DNA from: Methylobacter sp.
Lineage (GTDB): Bacteria > Pseudomonadota > Gammaproteobacteria > Methylococcales > Methylomonadaceae
Assembly: GCF_030680395.1 (NCBI RefSeq)
Contig: NZ_JAUXVR010000046.1
Coordinates: 1-36,382 of the forward strand
DNA length: 36,382 nucleotides
Reading direction: 5' to 3'
Shown: positions 1-6,498 of the stretch, one piece after another
Layout of the letters: every line of letters begins with the position of its first letter
Numbering within the stretch: position 1 is the first letter of the stretch
Notes under the pieces: model-generated
Databases searched by the model: none
Told to the model about the DNA's origin: nothing
The model's input: the letters and a program-made list of their open reading frames with translations, nothing else
Position numbers and translations under genes: made by a program

Positions 1-1
1 G

Positions 2-313
2 CAAAAAATCGATCAAGTGAAAGACCAGGCTGAAAAAGAAATTGAAGCCGCCAAGGAATCGGTCACCGATAAGACCCAAACAGCCGGAGAGTATGTCGAC
101 GACTCGGTGATTACCACGCAAGTCAAGGCGGCGATTTTAAATGACCCGTTGCTGAACGCCTCCCATATTGAGGTGACCACCGTCAAAGGCGTGGTGACGT
201 TGAGCGGCACAGCGGATTCCGAGCAAAGCATCAGCAGGGCGGTGGAAGTAGTCGGCAGCCAGAAGCATGTGAAATCAGTCCAGAGTGAGCTGATTGTAAA
301 AAAAGGTAAATAG
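2..313 (+). CDS. BON-domain protein, 5' end outside window
   Basis: The reading frame is open to the left edge of the window, so the start codon and any signal peptide lie outside; the GTG at 17 is unlikely to be the real start. The visible part begins with a charged helical stretch rich in K, E and D, followed by one BON (OsmY-type) domain over roughly the last 70 residues. It shows the typical order: short helix (DSVITTQVKAAILND), strand, then VKGVVTLSGTADSE and a closing helix-strand ending in SVQSELIV. BON domains are associated with binding to phospholipid surfaces and envelope stress. The stop codon lies two bases before the next gene, so the two are almost certainly co-transcribed. The next protein also starts with a BON-like half. 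Family assignment is secure; physiological role is inferred. Confidence 0.85.
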   Translation, partial: QKIDQVKDQAEKEIEAAKESVTDKTQTAGEYVDDSVITTQVKAAILNDPLLNASHIEVTTVKGVVTLSGTADSEQSISRAVEVVGSQKHVKSVQSELIVKKGK

Positions 314-315
314 TA

Positions 316-1446
316 ATGGCTTATTTACGCTTGATGACTGTTCTGGGCGTTATACTGCCTGTATCCCTTGCTCATGCCATACCTGCGGATGATGCTTACA
401 TTGCCGGTTACGCCGCGGGCGTGTTAAAGCAAAGTTTAAAGGTTGATATGCGGTCATTAGTGGTGAAGGATGGCGTAATTACTTTGCCGACAGGTAGTCT
501 GAACACCGGAGACCGGGCCAAAGCGGTACAGCTGCTATCGGAAATCCCTGGCGTTAATGCGGTAAAAGTATCGGAAGTTACCAGTCAACAGCTGATGACC
601 GACACCTCAAGGCCTGGCCGTGTACCCCCTGATGAGACGGTATCAGCAACTGAATCGATTATTTTACCGACAGGACTTCTGCCTGCGGGCCATTTATTCA
701 AGACGTTATTGGCAGACCCGCGCTGGGCTCATTTTTCGGCCGCTTACCGCAATTACCAAAGCAATAATTTTGATGGCAGAGATATCGCTTCTGTTAGCTT
801 CGGCGAAACGATACCGATTTATCGCGGTAACTTTGGACAATCTACTGCGCAATGGGAGGCAGGACTTCAAGCCGGAGTCTTTAGCGACTTCAACCTGAAT
901 GCTTCATCGAGTGATCTGGTAAATACCGATTTTATTGTATCGGCCTATTCAAGCCTGCGAGCCGGACAATTTTCAACCTTTGGTCGACTTTATCATCAGA
1001 GTTCCCACCTTGGCGACGAGTTCCTGTTGCGCAAGATAAACACTAAATTCGAGCGCGTGAATCTCAGTTACGAAGGCGTGGATCTCAAACTCTCTTATGA
1101 GTTTCCTTATGGCATACGCTTATATGGGGGAGGAGGAGGGCTATTCCATAGAGAACCTTCGGAGCTTAAGATATGGTCGGCACAATATGGCCTTGAATTT
1201 CGTAGCCCTTGGCGTATGGAGTTGGCATCAATGCGGCCTGTCATTGCAGTTGATGTCAAAAATCATGAAGAAAATAACTGGAATTATGATGTATCAGCCA
1301 GAGCGGGCGTTGAGTTTGAGAACTTACAGGTATTAGGCCGAAAGCTTCAGATTCTTGCGGAATACTATAACGGCTTCTCTCCCAGCGGGCAGTTTTACAA
1401 AGAAAAAGTGGAATATATCGGCTTGGGCGCACATTACCTCTTTTAA
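316..1446 (+). CDS. DUF1207-family outer-membrane protein with N-terminal BON-like segment
   Basis: A 376-residue exported protein. Residues 1-22 form a signal peptide ending in SLAHA. Residues about 25-90 resemble a BON domain (VVKDGVITLPTGSL, then a helix and a strand around GVNAVKV), matching the partner gene directly upstream. From about residue 115 the sequence has the hallmarks of DUF1207 proteins: LFKTLLADPRW, SFGETIPIYRG, a Gly/Tyr/aromatic-rich run of alternating strands, and the RLYHQSSHLGDEF motif. The last residues end in a terminal Phe (AHYLF), as in outer-membrane beta-barrels. DUF1207 has no established function. The two-base gap to the BON gene implies one operon acting at the envelope. 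A G+C-rich hairpin at 1456-1486 follows the stop but lacks a clear T-run. Confidence 0.8.
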   Translation: MAYLRLMTVLGVILPVSLAHAIPADDAYIAGYAAGVLKQSLKVDMRSLVVKDGVITLPTGSLNTGDRAKAVQLLSEIPGVNAVKVSEVTSQQLMTDTSRPGRVPPDETVSATESIILPTGLLPAGHLFKTLLADPRWAHFSAAYRNYQSNNFDGRDIASVSFGETIPIYRGNFGQSTAQWEAGLQAGVFSDFNLNASSSDLVNTDFIVSAYSSLRAGQFSTFGRLYHQSSHLGDEFLLRKINTKFERVNLSYEGVDLKLSYEFPYGIRLYGGGGGLFHREPSELKIWSAQYGLEFRSPWRMELASMRPVIAVDVKNHEENNWNYDVSARAGVEFENLQVLGRKLQILAEYYNGFSPSGQFYKEKVEYIGLGAHYLF

Positions 1447-1597
1447 GGGAAGACAGATCCGCGTCCGTCATTGGTGGATGCGGGTCCGGTACTGGAAAGT
1501 CGGGTTTTCAAATTCAATTAATCATTAAAGTAGCCCTATGCCTGTTGAAACCATGACATGACGGGAGTACGGGTTTTGCCTGGATGGACATTTGCTC

Positions 1598-1673
1598 CTC
1601 GGTAATTGCTCTTGCATTGCTCTACCTTCTGCATTAGCCACATCCTTGTGAGTTATGTTATGCAGAAGGTAGA
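1598..1673 (+). repeat. REP-like element, related to copy at 27519
   Basis: Bases 1598-1634 match 27519-27556 with about six differences and one one-base indel. The shared core is TTGCTCTACC followed by CTGCAT. Here the core is also the left arm of a perfect 14-bp inverted repeat (TCTACCTTCTGCAT at 1621-1634, complement at 1660-1673, 25-base loop). Confidence 0.6.
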
Positions 1674-1872
1674 ATCGCACCGGGAACAGTGATCGAGAAC
1701 AACGCAGGAGCTAAGGACATCAACTCGGACAGGCTCAACGTGCTCCGCCGTCTGCGCTTTTTCGCACCCGATGTCGGTAAATGCTGTTCTCAAGTCTGCT
1801 CAAACAGACGGCAGAAATCGCCCATTGGGTAAAAGAGTTCAGTTATACTGTGTATCAAAATTCCCCGATGCA

Positions 1873-1917
1873 GTTTATATTTGTTTTAATAAACAAAGTC
1901 TTAAGTAAAATATAAAC
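1873..1917. promoter_or_regulatory. AT-rich nested palindrome upstream of the 1985 gene
   Basis: GTTTATATTT (1873-1882) and AAATATAAAC (1908-1917) are perfect 10-base inverted repeats. Between them lies a second palindromic stretch around 1880-1897 (TTTGTTT and AAACAAA). It lies 68 bases before the ATG at 1985, a position suitable for a promoter/operator. No regulator is identified, so the role is inferred. Confidence 0.4.
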
Positions 1918-1984
1918 ACTCGCTCACCGTTTTCTTACCTCGAATTCAGGGTAAATTAGCAACTGACACCAGAAGATTAATATT

Positions 1985-2533
1985 ATGCATGAACTTAGCG
2001 AACGTGAGTTGTTTGACGCTATCCACTACGCCAAAAGCTTAGACGAAGAAACCGGCGCAAAAATCATAGAGCAATTCCAGCTCGAACAACCAGCCTTGGC
2101 TGAAATCCTTTTCGGCATATTTCCAACTATTCTCGTCCAAGAGAATCAGGAGATGGCATATCTGTTCATGGACCTTTGTTTCGATGTGCTTTGTATCTTT
2201 CAAAAAGCCTTTGGCTCCTTGCCATCTCAAAGCGATATGAACCATGAGGAGCTGGAAAAACAGGCGGTGCTGTTGGGCGCAGAATTACAGGCGTTGACTA
2301 AAGATCGGCACATGGACGAAAAAATAAGGTCGAAACTTCAAGATCGGTTTGTGAAACGATCTTTAGAAGAATCTGTTCAGATGGGCTTGGTCAATTTTAT
2401 GAATGCGGCGATTGATGACTTTGCTTTAGAAAATGCAAGCCGGGTTCCTGCCATCGAAATCACCCAAACCATGATCTTTATTGTGATCCGACTGTTCAGT
2501 AACTTGTATGGAAGCACAAACAAAGCAGTGTGA
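1985..2533 (+). CDS. Hypothetical protein, helical, 182 residues
   Basis: I do not recognise this family. The protein is acidic and predicted to be almost entirely alpha-helical, with no signal peptide and no obvious catalytic motif. A hydrophobic patch around residues 38-75 (ILFGIFPTILV, then AYLFMDLCFDVLCIF) and another near the C-terminus (MIFIVIRLFSNLYG) could be packed core helices or weak membrane contacts. The start is the first ATG in the frame, behind an AT-rich palindrome that may carry the promoter. It is a lone plus-strand gene, convergent with the small gene at 2719-2892, with two hairpins between them. Full-length frame and sensible codon use argue that it is real. Confidence 0.6.
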   Translation: MHELSERELFDAIHYAKSLDEETGAKIIEQFQLEQPALAEILFGIFPTILVQENQEMAYLFMDLCFDVLCIFQKAFGSLPSQSDMNHEELEKQAVLLGAELQALTKDRHMDEKIRSKLQDRFVKRSLEESVQMGLVNFMNAAIDDFALENASRVPAIEITQTMIFIVIRLFSNLYGSTNKAV

Positions 2534-2570
2534 AATCATCGTATTGAAATAGGATGATCAAGATGTTTTG

Positions 2571-2593
2571 CCAATAACATTCAACGTTATTGG
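2571..2593 (+). terminator. Hairpin after the 1985 gene
   Basis: Perfect 8-bp stem CCAATAAC / GTTATTGG with a 7-base loop, 37 bases after the stop codon. No T-run follows, so terminator function is only possible. Confidence 0.3.
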
Positions 2594-2647
2594 ATGATGG
2601 TCGTTGGGGAGGTCGGTTACGGCCAAACAGCGATGTTGCGCAGGAAG

Positions 2648-2681
2648 AAGACTTTCAAGGCAAGCATACCTTGAAAGTCTT
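2648..2681. terminator. 13-bp hairpin between convergent genes
   Basis: AAGACTTTCAAGG and its exact complement CCTTGAAAGTCTT form a 13-bp stem with an 8-base loop. It lies between the ends of the plus-strand 182-residue gene and the minus-strand 57-residue gene, where a shared bidirectional terminator is expected. Flanking T-tracts are short. Confidence 0.5.
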
Positions 2682-2718
2682 TAAGTCGCCATTTGAACAA
2701 TCGATTCAGATGAATGAA

Positions 2719-2892
2719 TCAGTCGCATGATAATTGACCGGATTTGACCTTTTTACGGTACAGGTTAATATTGCTGGCAATGGCTGCTGTTCCGAATAAC
2801 GCCGATGAAACGGTAAATTCACCGGAAACAAAGCCAAGCAGGCCGGTCATAAATAGCGTTCCTGTTAAAATATCTTTATGAAAGTCGCTCAT
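2719..2892 (-). CDS. Small hydrophobic protein, 57 residues
   Basis: A short gene on the minus strand, supported by three signals. The frame begins MSDFHKDILTGTLFMTGLLG and runs 57 residues to TGA. A strong Shine-Dalgarno GAGGA lies 7 bases before the ATG. A near-consensus sigma-70 promoter (TTGTCA, 17-base spacer, TATAGT) lies about 50 bases upstream. The protein has one or two hydrophobic stretches (residues 8-22 and 28-42) and a basic segment YRKKVK, the pattern of a small inner-membrane protein with a cytoplasmic tail. I recognise no family and assign no function. Confidence 0.6.
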   Translation of the reverse strand: MSDFHKDILTGTLFMTGLLGFVSGEFTVSSALFGTAAIASNINLYRKKVKSGQLSCD

Positions 2893-2939
2893 GAGAAAGT
2901 CCTCATTAAAGTTGAAAAGGTTTTTCGTACTACGGTTTA

Positions 2940-2968
2940 ACTATAGTAAAGATGCTTAATGTTGACAA
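2940..2968 (-). promoter_or_regulatory. Sigma-70 promoter of the 57-residue gene
   Basis: Read on the minus strand: -35 TTGTCA (2968-2963), 17-base spacer, -10 TATAGT (2945-2940). Both hexamers match consensus at five of six positions. Predicted leader is about 40 bases to the ATG at 2892. Confidence 0.65.
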
Positions 2969-3298
2969 TGCTACTATAAAAGCATGGATTGTTTCATTTT
3001 TGAAGGGTAATAAGTTCATGAACCGTTCATATAATTAAAATACATTGCAATTCAGTTTATTTTTCGAACATTTCGGCATGCATGGCGAACTCAAATAGCC
3101 TGTTCAAGCGCAAGCATATCGGCTTTAGATAAGGTGCGGAATAGACATGGGATGGTGTCTGGAAAATGGTAATTTTTTAAACAAGTTTGAAAGATTAATT
3201 TGACGGTTAGGCTGGGCAGTATAAAATTCCTGTGAATGCTTACCAACTCGCCGCAGGCTATCGATAAGCCTACGTCCGACTCACTTTAAGAGGTCATT
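2969..3298. other. Intergenic region upstream of bacterioferritin genes
   Basis: No gene seen. The right part carries a plausible promoter for the bfr operon, described separately, and a small dyad AGGCT/AGCCT around 3254-3270. No clear Fur box was found here. Confidence 0.5.
3200..3227 (+). promoter_or_regulatory. Candidate promoter of the bacterioferritin operon
   Basis: TTGACG (3200-3205), 16-base spacer, TAAAAT (3222-3227); each hexamer matches consensus at five of six positions. It lies 71 bases before the first bfr start codon. Confidence 0.45.
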
Positions 3299-3778
3299 AT
3301 GAAAGGCGACACGAATATTCTTGAAATTCTCAACAGCTTACTTGCCGGAGAGCTGAGCGCATCCGATCAATACCTGATCCATGGAGAGATGTACTCCGAT
3401 TTTGGACTGAACCATTTAGCAGAAAAAAGCCTGCATGAGTCTGAGCATGAACGCCAGCATGCCCGAGCCTTGATTCAACGTATCCTGTTTCTGGAAGGCA
3501 CGCCCAATCTGGTCAAACGTGAGGCCTTGACTATAGGCAGCACGGTACCGGAAATGCTAAAAGCCGATCTGGGCGTCGAATATCATGTGGTCGGGGAGCT
3601 GAAAAAATCCATTGCCGCCTGTGAAAAAGCTCAGGATTATGTGACCCGCGATATGTTGGCGGTGCAACTGGAAGATACAGAGATGGATCATGCCTACTGG
3701 CTGGAACAGCAGTTGCGACTGATCAACCTCGTGGGCCTGGAAAACTACCAGCAAAGTCAAATGAAACAGGGTATTTAA
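3299..3778 (+). CDS. bfr: Bacterioferritin, ferroxidase-competent subunit without haem Met
   Basis: A 159-residue bacterioferritin, close to the 158 of the E. coli protein. It starts with the conserved MKGD. All di-iron ferroxidase ligands expected from E. coli Bfr are present: E18, E51, H54, E94, then E128 and H131 (aligned to E127 and H130), as is the nearby Y25. The axial haem ligand Met52 is replaced by Arg52. By family knowledge it should oxidise and store iron in a 24-subunit shell but not supply the Met that holds haem between subunits. A second bfr follows after 18 bases with the opposite pattern, so a mixed shell is likely. The Shine-Dalgarno is AGAGG. The gene is followed, beyond the second bfr, by bfd, the ferredoxin that releases the stored iron. 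Confidence 0.95.
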   Translation: MKGDTNILEILNSLLAGELSASDQYLIHGEMYSDFGLNHLAEKSLHESEHERQHARALIQRILFLEGTPNLVKREALTIGSTVPEMLKADLGVEYHVVGELKKSIAACEKAQDYVTRDMLAVQLEDTEMDHAYWLEQQLRLINLVGLENYQQSQMKQGI

Positions 3779-3796
3779 ACTAACAAGGACACCGAT

Positions 3797-4279
3797 ATGA
3801 AAGGCGATATAAAAATCATTGATACCCTCAACAAGATACTCAAAAACGAACTAACCTCAATTAACCAGTACTTTTTGCATGCGCGCATGTTTCGTCATTG
3901 GGGGCTGGAGAAGCTTAACGATTACCAATATAAACAATCGATCCGGGTCATGAAAGAAGCTGATGAGATTATCGAGCGTATCCTGTTTCTGGAGGGGCTA
4001 CCCAATCTGCAAAACCTCGGAAAGCTGTTGATCGGCGAAAATGTCATTGAATGCTTAAACGGCGATCTGGAATATGAAAAAAATACCCAGCGGCCAATGC
4101 TAATAAAAGCCGTGGCTTTATGTGAGGAATTACAGGACTACGTCAGTCGGGATCTACTGGAAGACTTACTGGAGCACTGCGAAGAAGCCATAGATTGGTT
4201 GGAAACTCAGCAAAGCTTGATAGCGAACGTTAGTTTGCCTAATTATTTACAGGCGCATATGCAGCAAGGCGACGATTAA
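3797..4279 (+). CDS. bfr: Bacterioferritin, haem-binding subunit with lost ferroxidase site
   Basis: A 160-residue bacterioferritin starting MKGDIKIIDTL. Met52, the haem ligand, is present. The ferroxidase site is heavily altered against E. coli Bfr: E18 and E94 remain, but E51 is Val, H54 is Glu, E127 is Cys (C128) and H130 is Ala (A131). Overall similarity to the E. coli protein is otherwise high (INQYFLHARMF, RILFLEGLPNL, DYVSRD, WLETQQ). The role is therefore structural and electron-transfer: placing haem in a shell whose iron oxidation is done by the subunit encoded just upstream. Tandem bfr genes with split functions are known in Neisseria and Magnetospirillum. The Shine-Dalgarno AAGGA fits the ATG at 3797. 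Confidence 0.93.
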   Translation: MKGDIKIIDTLNKILKNELTSINQYFLHARMFRHWGLEKLNDYQYKQSIRVMKEADEIIERILFLEGLPNLQNLGKLLIGENVIECLNGDLEYEKNTQRPMLIKAVALCEELQDYVSRDLLEDLLEHCEEAIDWLETQQSLIANVSLPNYLQAHMQQGDD

Positions 4280-4283
4280 CACA

Positions 4284-4322
4284 GTCGAACAGCTTCGACC
4301 CATGTCGCATTTTTTGTTTTTT
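4284..4322 (+). terminator. Hairpin and T-tract after the bfr pair
   Basis: A 6-bp stem GTCGAA/TTCGAC with a 4-base loop (4284-4299). A T-rich tract TTTTTTGTTTTTT starts about 11 bases later. The spacing is longer than in a classic intrinsic terminator. Confidence 0.4.
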
Positions 4323-4337
4323 AGGGCGTAATCAGGC

Positions 4338-4374
4338 TTGACAGATACTCGAAACTAAATGAGAATACTTCTCA
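4338..4374 (+). promoter_or_regulatory. bfd promoter overlapped by a Fur-box-like palindrome
   Basis: TTGACA (4338-4343) is a perfect -35. With a 17-base spacer the -10 is GAGAAT (4361-4366). The -10 is embedded in TGAGAATACTTCTCA (4360-4374), a perfect 7-1-7 palindrome close to the Fur half-site arrangement TGATAAT-n-ATTATCA. A repressor bound there would block the promoter, fitting iron-starvation induction of bfd known in other bacteria. Confidence 0.6.
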
Positions 4375-4410
4375 GTAATTATGTACTATTGCATTTTAGA
4401 GGGCTGTCTC

Positions 4411-4611
4411 ATGTATGTATGTGTTTGTCAGGCAGTGACGGATCGGGAGATTCATCAAGCTGCCAGAAACGGAGCTAAAACGCTCGGGGATTTACGCCGT
4501 GATTTACGGGTAAGTGTTGATTGCGGTCGTTGCGCCAGTTGCGCCCGCAAGTGCTTAAAATCAGCTATTCAGGATTCTCAAGAAGACCTGCAATTACTCG
4601 TCCTCGCCTGA
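4411..4611 (+). CDS. bfd: Bacterioferritin-associated ferredoxin (Bfd)
   Basis: A 66-residue [2Fe-2S] protein. The start at 4411 gives MYVCVCQAVTDREI, placing ligand cysteines at C4 and C6 and then C38 and C41 (DCGRCASC), exactly the Bfd spacing; an ATG ten codons earlier would add a non-family extension. GAGGG lies 7-8 bases before the chosen ATG. Two further cysteines, C44 and C48, follow the cluster. Bfd reduces the ferric core of bacterioferritin, through its haem, to release Fe2+. Position directly after the bfr pair, with its own Fur-like promoter, suggests storage and release are controlled separately: the ferritins by their own promoter, the ferredoxin by iron starvation. Confidence 0.92.
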   Translation: MYVCVCQAVTDREIHQAARNGAKTLGDLRRDLRVSVDCGRCASCARKCLKSAIQDSQEDLQLLVLA

Positions 4612-4664
4612 TTCGGCCACTTTTTATTGAGTGCAGTTATTCCGTTCTTTTTTGTTAAGGAATT

Positions 4665-4697
4665 AATTCAACCGTTAGTGAAATCAACGGTTGAATT
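4665..4697. repeat. Perfect 12-bp inverted repeat after bfd
   Basis: AATTCAACCGTT (4665-4676) and AACGGTTGAATT (4686-4697) are exact complements around a 9-base loop, about 55 bases after the bfd stop. No T-run follows on either strand, so it may be an mRNA-stabilising hairpin, an operator or a relic of an insertion end. Confidence 0.5.
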
Positions 4698-4912
4698 GTG
4701 CATCAAATCAAACCGTCAATGCTTCCGATCACCATCACCTGACTTAAAATAAAATCCAACGCCACCAATAAAATTAAAGGTGCGAGTATAGTTTAAGCAG
4801 TCATATTTTTGGTTTTTTAGGTAGAGCACGTTGCTCATACCTTTAGAAACTATCATAAAAATCAACGCATAAAGAATTGAGCTGGCTGTAGAATCAAACA
4901 GCTGATTATCGC

Positions 4913-5014
4913 AATCTATCCCAAATAAGACATGCTACTCTTGAAATTGAAGCCAGCGTGCACGAGCGTAATTTGAAGGCCACTCCCGTCAATTGGCGTT
5001 TCACCATGACATGA
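4913..5014 (+). pseudogene. IS630-type transposase C-terminal remnant
   Basis: A plus-strand frame reads ...ATLEIEASVHERNLK, then ATPVNWRFT, and stops. This matches the C-terminal pattern of IS630-family transposases, in which a 'reV-aW...RN' helix is followed by 'VNWRFTT.DARIKLK'. Here the reading ends straight after WRFT and the catalytic DDE region is absent, so this is only the tail of a decayed element. No terminal inverted repeats were identified. The assignment rests on a short match. Confidence 0.5.
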
Positions 5015-5317
5015 TGTTCCCGTGTTGGCTTACCTGATATTTTTCCGGTAACCACGCAAGGGTTTCTAAAAAAACCGGCTTCTTCGGCAACTGTAGCCGG
5101 AACGCGGATTTGTTCACTGTTTTCCTGGACGCTGACGGTCATGTTATCAGGCCGTAGTAAAGCAAGAGAGTAGGGCGCTTGGATGCTTACGCATTCGCAC
5201 CTATTTCTTTTTATTTTAAAAAGTCTAGCATCTACTTTAGCCGAACGATGACCGGGCAAACCGGATATTGGTCGGTTTGGCATGTGATGAATAAACCTAA
5301 TATAGAGGAATTACACC

Positions 5318-5695
5318 ATGACCAATTTAATTCTAACAATAGCATTCTTGTTACCAGTATCAGCCCCACCAAGCGAAGAAGGATGTCTAGCCAGGATCAT
5401 GTTCGCAGAATCGAGAGGCGAATCTATCGAAGGCACTATTGCTGTAGGACAAGCTACGGTTAATCGAGCCAAGCGTACCGGCAAGACAATATGTAAGCTA
5501 ACCGGTGTGTCACGATTAACCCCACCACGCAATCTGAAATCTCATTATACAGCATTAGCTAAATCGGTTATGAGGGGTAAGGATTCTATAGTGCAGAACT
5601 CTGATAGCTGGAACACCGGTACTAAGCCTAGATACTCAGGGGATGTTGTCAGGCAAATTGGCGGTCATGTTTTTTATGTGATGTCGAGACTGTAA
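5318..5695 (+). CDS. Secreted SleB/CwlJ-type cell-wall hydrolase
   Basis: A 125-residue protein with a hydrophobic N-terminus (MTNLILTIAFLLPVSA) typical of a signal peptide. The body fits the hydrolase_2 (SleB/CwlJ) domain: CLARIMFAESRGES, then GTIAVGQATVNRAKR, with the conserved Glu of the 'ESRGE' motif and the Asn-Arg of 'VNR', and the later CKLTGV. Such domains are lytic transglycosylase-like enzymes that cleave peptidoglycan. They occur in spore-formers, but are also common in Gram-negative bacteria and phages. The protein is near minimal for the domain. GAGGA lies 11 bases before the ATG. The gene stands alone between a mobile-element remnant and the convergent regulator gene; possible phage origin is an inference. 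Confidence 0.75.
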   Translation: MTNLILTIAFLLPVSAPPSEEGCLARIMFAESRGESIEGTIAVGQATVNRAKRTGKTICKLTGVSRLTPPRNLKSHYTALAKSVMRGKDSIVQNSDSWNTGTKPRYSGDVVRQIGGHVFYVMSRL

Positions 5696-5784
5696 AAATA
5701 GCTATACGTTTTATGGAGGCCAACCGAGTACTTCTTTTTTGGAATTCGCTGCTCGATAGTTAATGCAACAGACCCCATGCTCTT

Positions 5785-6480
5785 TTAGGATACATCCATT
5801 TTGTAGCCGAATCCCCGGACAGTCTTAAGAAGTTTTAGCTCATAATCGTCGTCGATTTTCCGTCTCAACTGGCGAATGTAGACGTCCACTACATTGGTCA
5901 ATGGATCGGCGCTATAGCCCCATACTTGCTCCAGAATCCGGGTACGGCTCAACACCTTGCCGGGCATGCGCATAAAGCATTCCAGTAAGGCAAATTCCTT
6001 CGGCGTTAGTTCGATTAGCGTTTCTCCACGCCTTACTTCATGGGTTTCCCCGTTCAACAGGAGGTCGGCTACCTGCAGTTCTTTGGATTCCAATTTGATC
6101 TCGCCGCTACGGCGACGCATCAGCGCCTCGATTCGAGCAAGCAGTTCCTCAAATGCGAAAGGCTTGGTCATATAATCATCGGCGCCCGAGCGCAAGCCGG
6201 TCACCTTATCCTGCACCGTGTCTCTGGCCGTCAACATTAGAATCGGGGTGCCGATGCCAGCGACACGCAAGCGCTCGCAAACCTGTCGGCCATTGATATC
6301 AGGCAAGCCCAGATCCAGAATAATGGCTTGGAACTTGCCAGCGGTACCCAGCGCTATGGCATCCTGCCCGCTACGGGCCACCTCCACGGCATAGCCTTCG
6401 GCCTTCAGCCCTCGCTGAACAAAATCGACAATCCGCTCATCGTCTTCCACTAGCAGAACTCGCATATAACCGGTATCCAT
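5785..6480 (-). CDS. OmpR/PhoB-family response regulator
   Basis: A 231-residue two-domain regulator. The receiver domain has the acidic pair D13 D14, phospho-acceptor D56 (ILDLGLPD), T84 and K106 (MTKPF). Residues about 130-231 form the winged-helix DNA-binding domain (ELTPKEFALLECFM, RTRILEQVWGY, VDVYIRQLRRKID, TVRGFGYKM). M6 is an alternative start with no better ribosome site. It is the last gene of a four-gene minus-strand operon (kinase-like protein, lipoprotein, kinase, regulator), 18 bases after the complete kinase, which is its likely phosphate donor. The divergent gene at the far end of the operon is a plausible target. Confidence 0.95.
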   Translation of the reverse strand: MDTGYMRVLLVEDDERIVDFVQRGLKAEGYAVEVARSGQDAIALGTAGKFQAIILDLGLPDINGRQVCERLRVAGIGTPILMLTARDTVQDKVTGLRSGADDYMTKPFAFEELLARIEALMRRRSGEIKLESKELQVADLLLNGETHEVRRGETLIELTPKEFALLECFMRMPGKVLSRTRILEQVWGYSADPLTNVVDVYIRQLRRKIDDDYELKLLKTVRGFGYKMDVS

Positions 6481-6498
6481 TAGATTATTGTAGTTAAG

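Larger units (their letters stand above)
1447..1984. other. Intergenic region with palindromes, no supported gene
   Basis: About 540 bases without a convincing gene. It holds an imperfect hairpin just after the DUF1207 stop (1456-1486), a repeat unit shared with position 27519 (1598-1640), a perfect 14-bp inverted repeat (1621-1634 with 1660-1673), a 7-bp inverted repeat CCGTCTG/CAGACGG near 1748 and 1806, and an AT-rich palindrome at 1873-1917. An open frame across about 1660-1830 has no initiation signal and no family I recognise, so it is not called. Confidence 0.6.
4612..5317. other. Long intergenic region with palindrome and transposase remnant
   Basis: About 700 bases with no intact gene. 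It contains a perfect 12-bp inverted repeat at 4665-4697 and an IS630-type transposase tail at 4913-5014. The longer minus-strand frame across 4906-5283 is probably the shadow of that remnant. A 46-codon minus-strand frame (4716-4856) ends in an aromatic/Gly pattern like a beta-barrel end, but lacks a ribosome site. The GAGGA before 5318 belongs to the next gene. Confidence 0.5.

Noticed and set aside
1660-1833. Plus-strand open stretch in the gap after the DUF1207 gene
   Set aside because: No start signal and no recognisable family; the first part lies in a palindrome.
4716-4856. Minus-strand 46-codon frame ending in a Gly/aromatic pattern similar to a beta-barrel protein end
   Set aside because: No ribosome site at either ATG, no promoter, and the frame extends upstream to a stop without a signal peptide. 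Kept only as a possible remnant.
4906-5283. Minus-strand frame of 125 codons
   Set aside because: Overlaps the plus-strand IS630-like tail, shows no family pattern, and has poor start signals; treated as a shadow frame.
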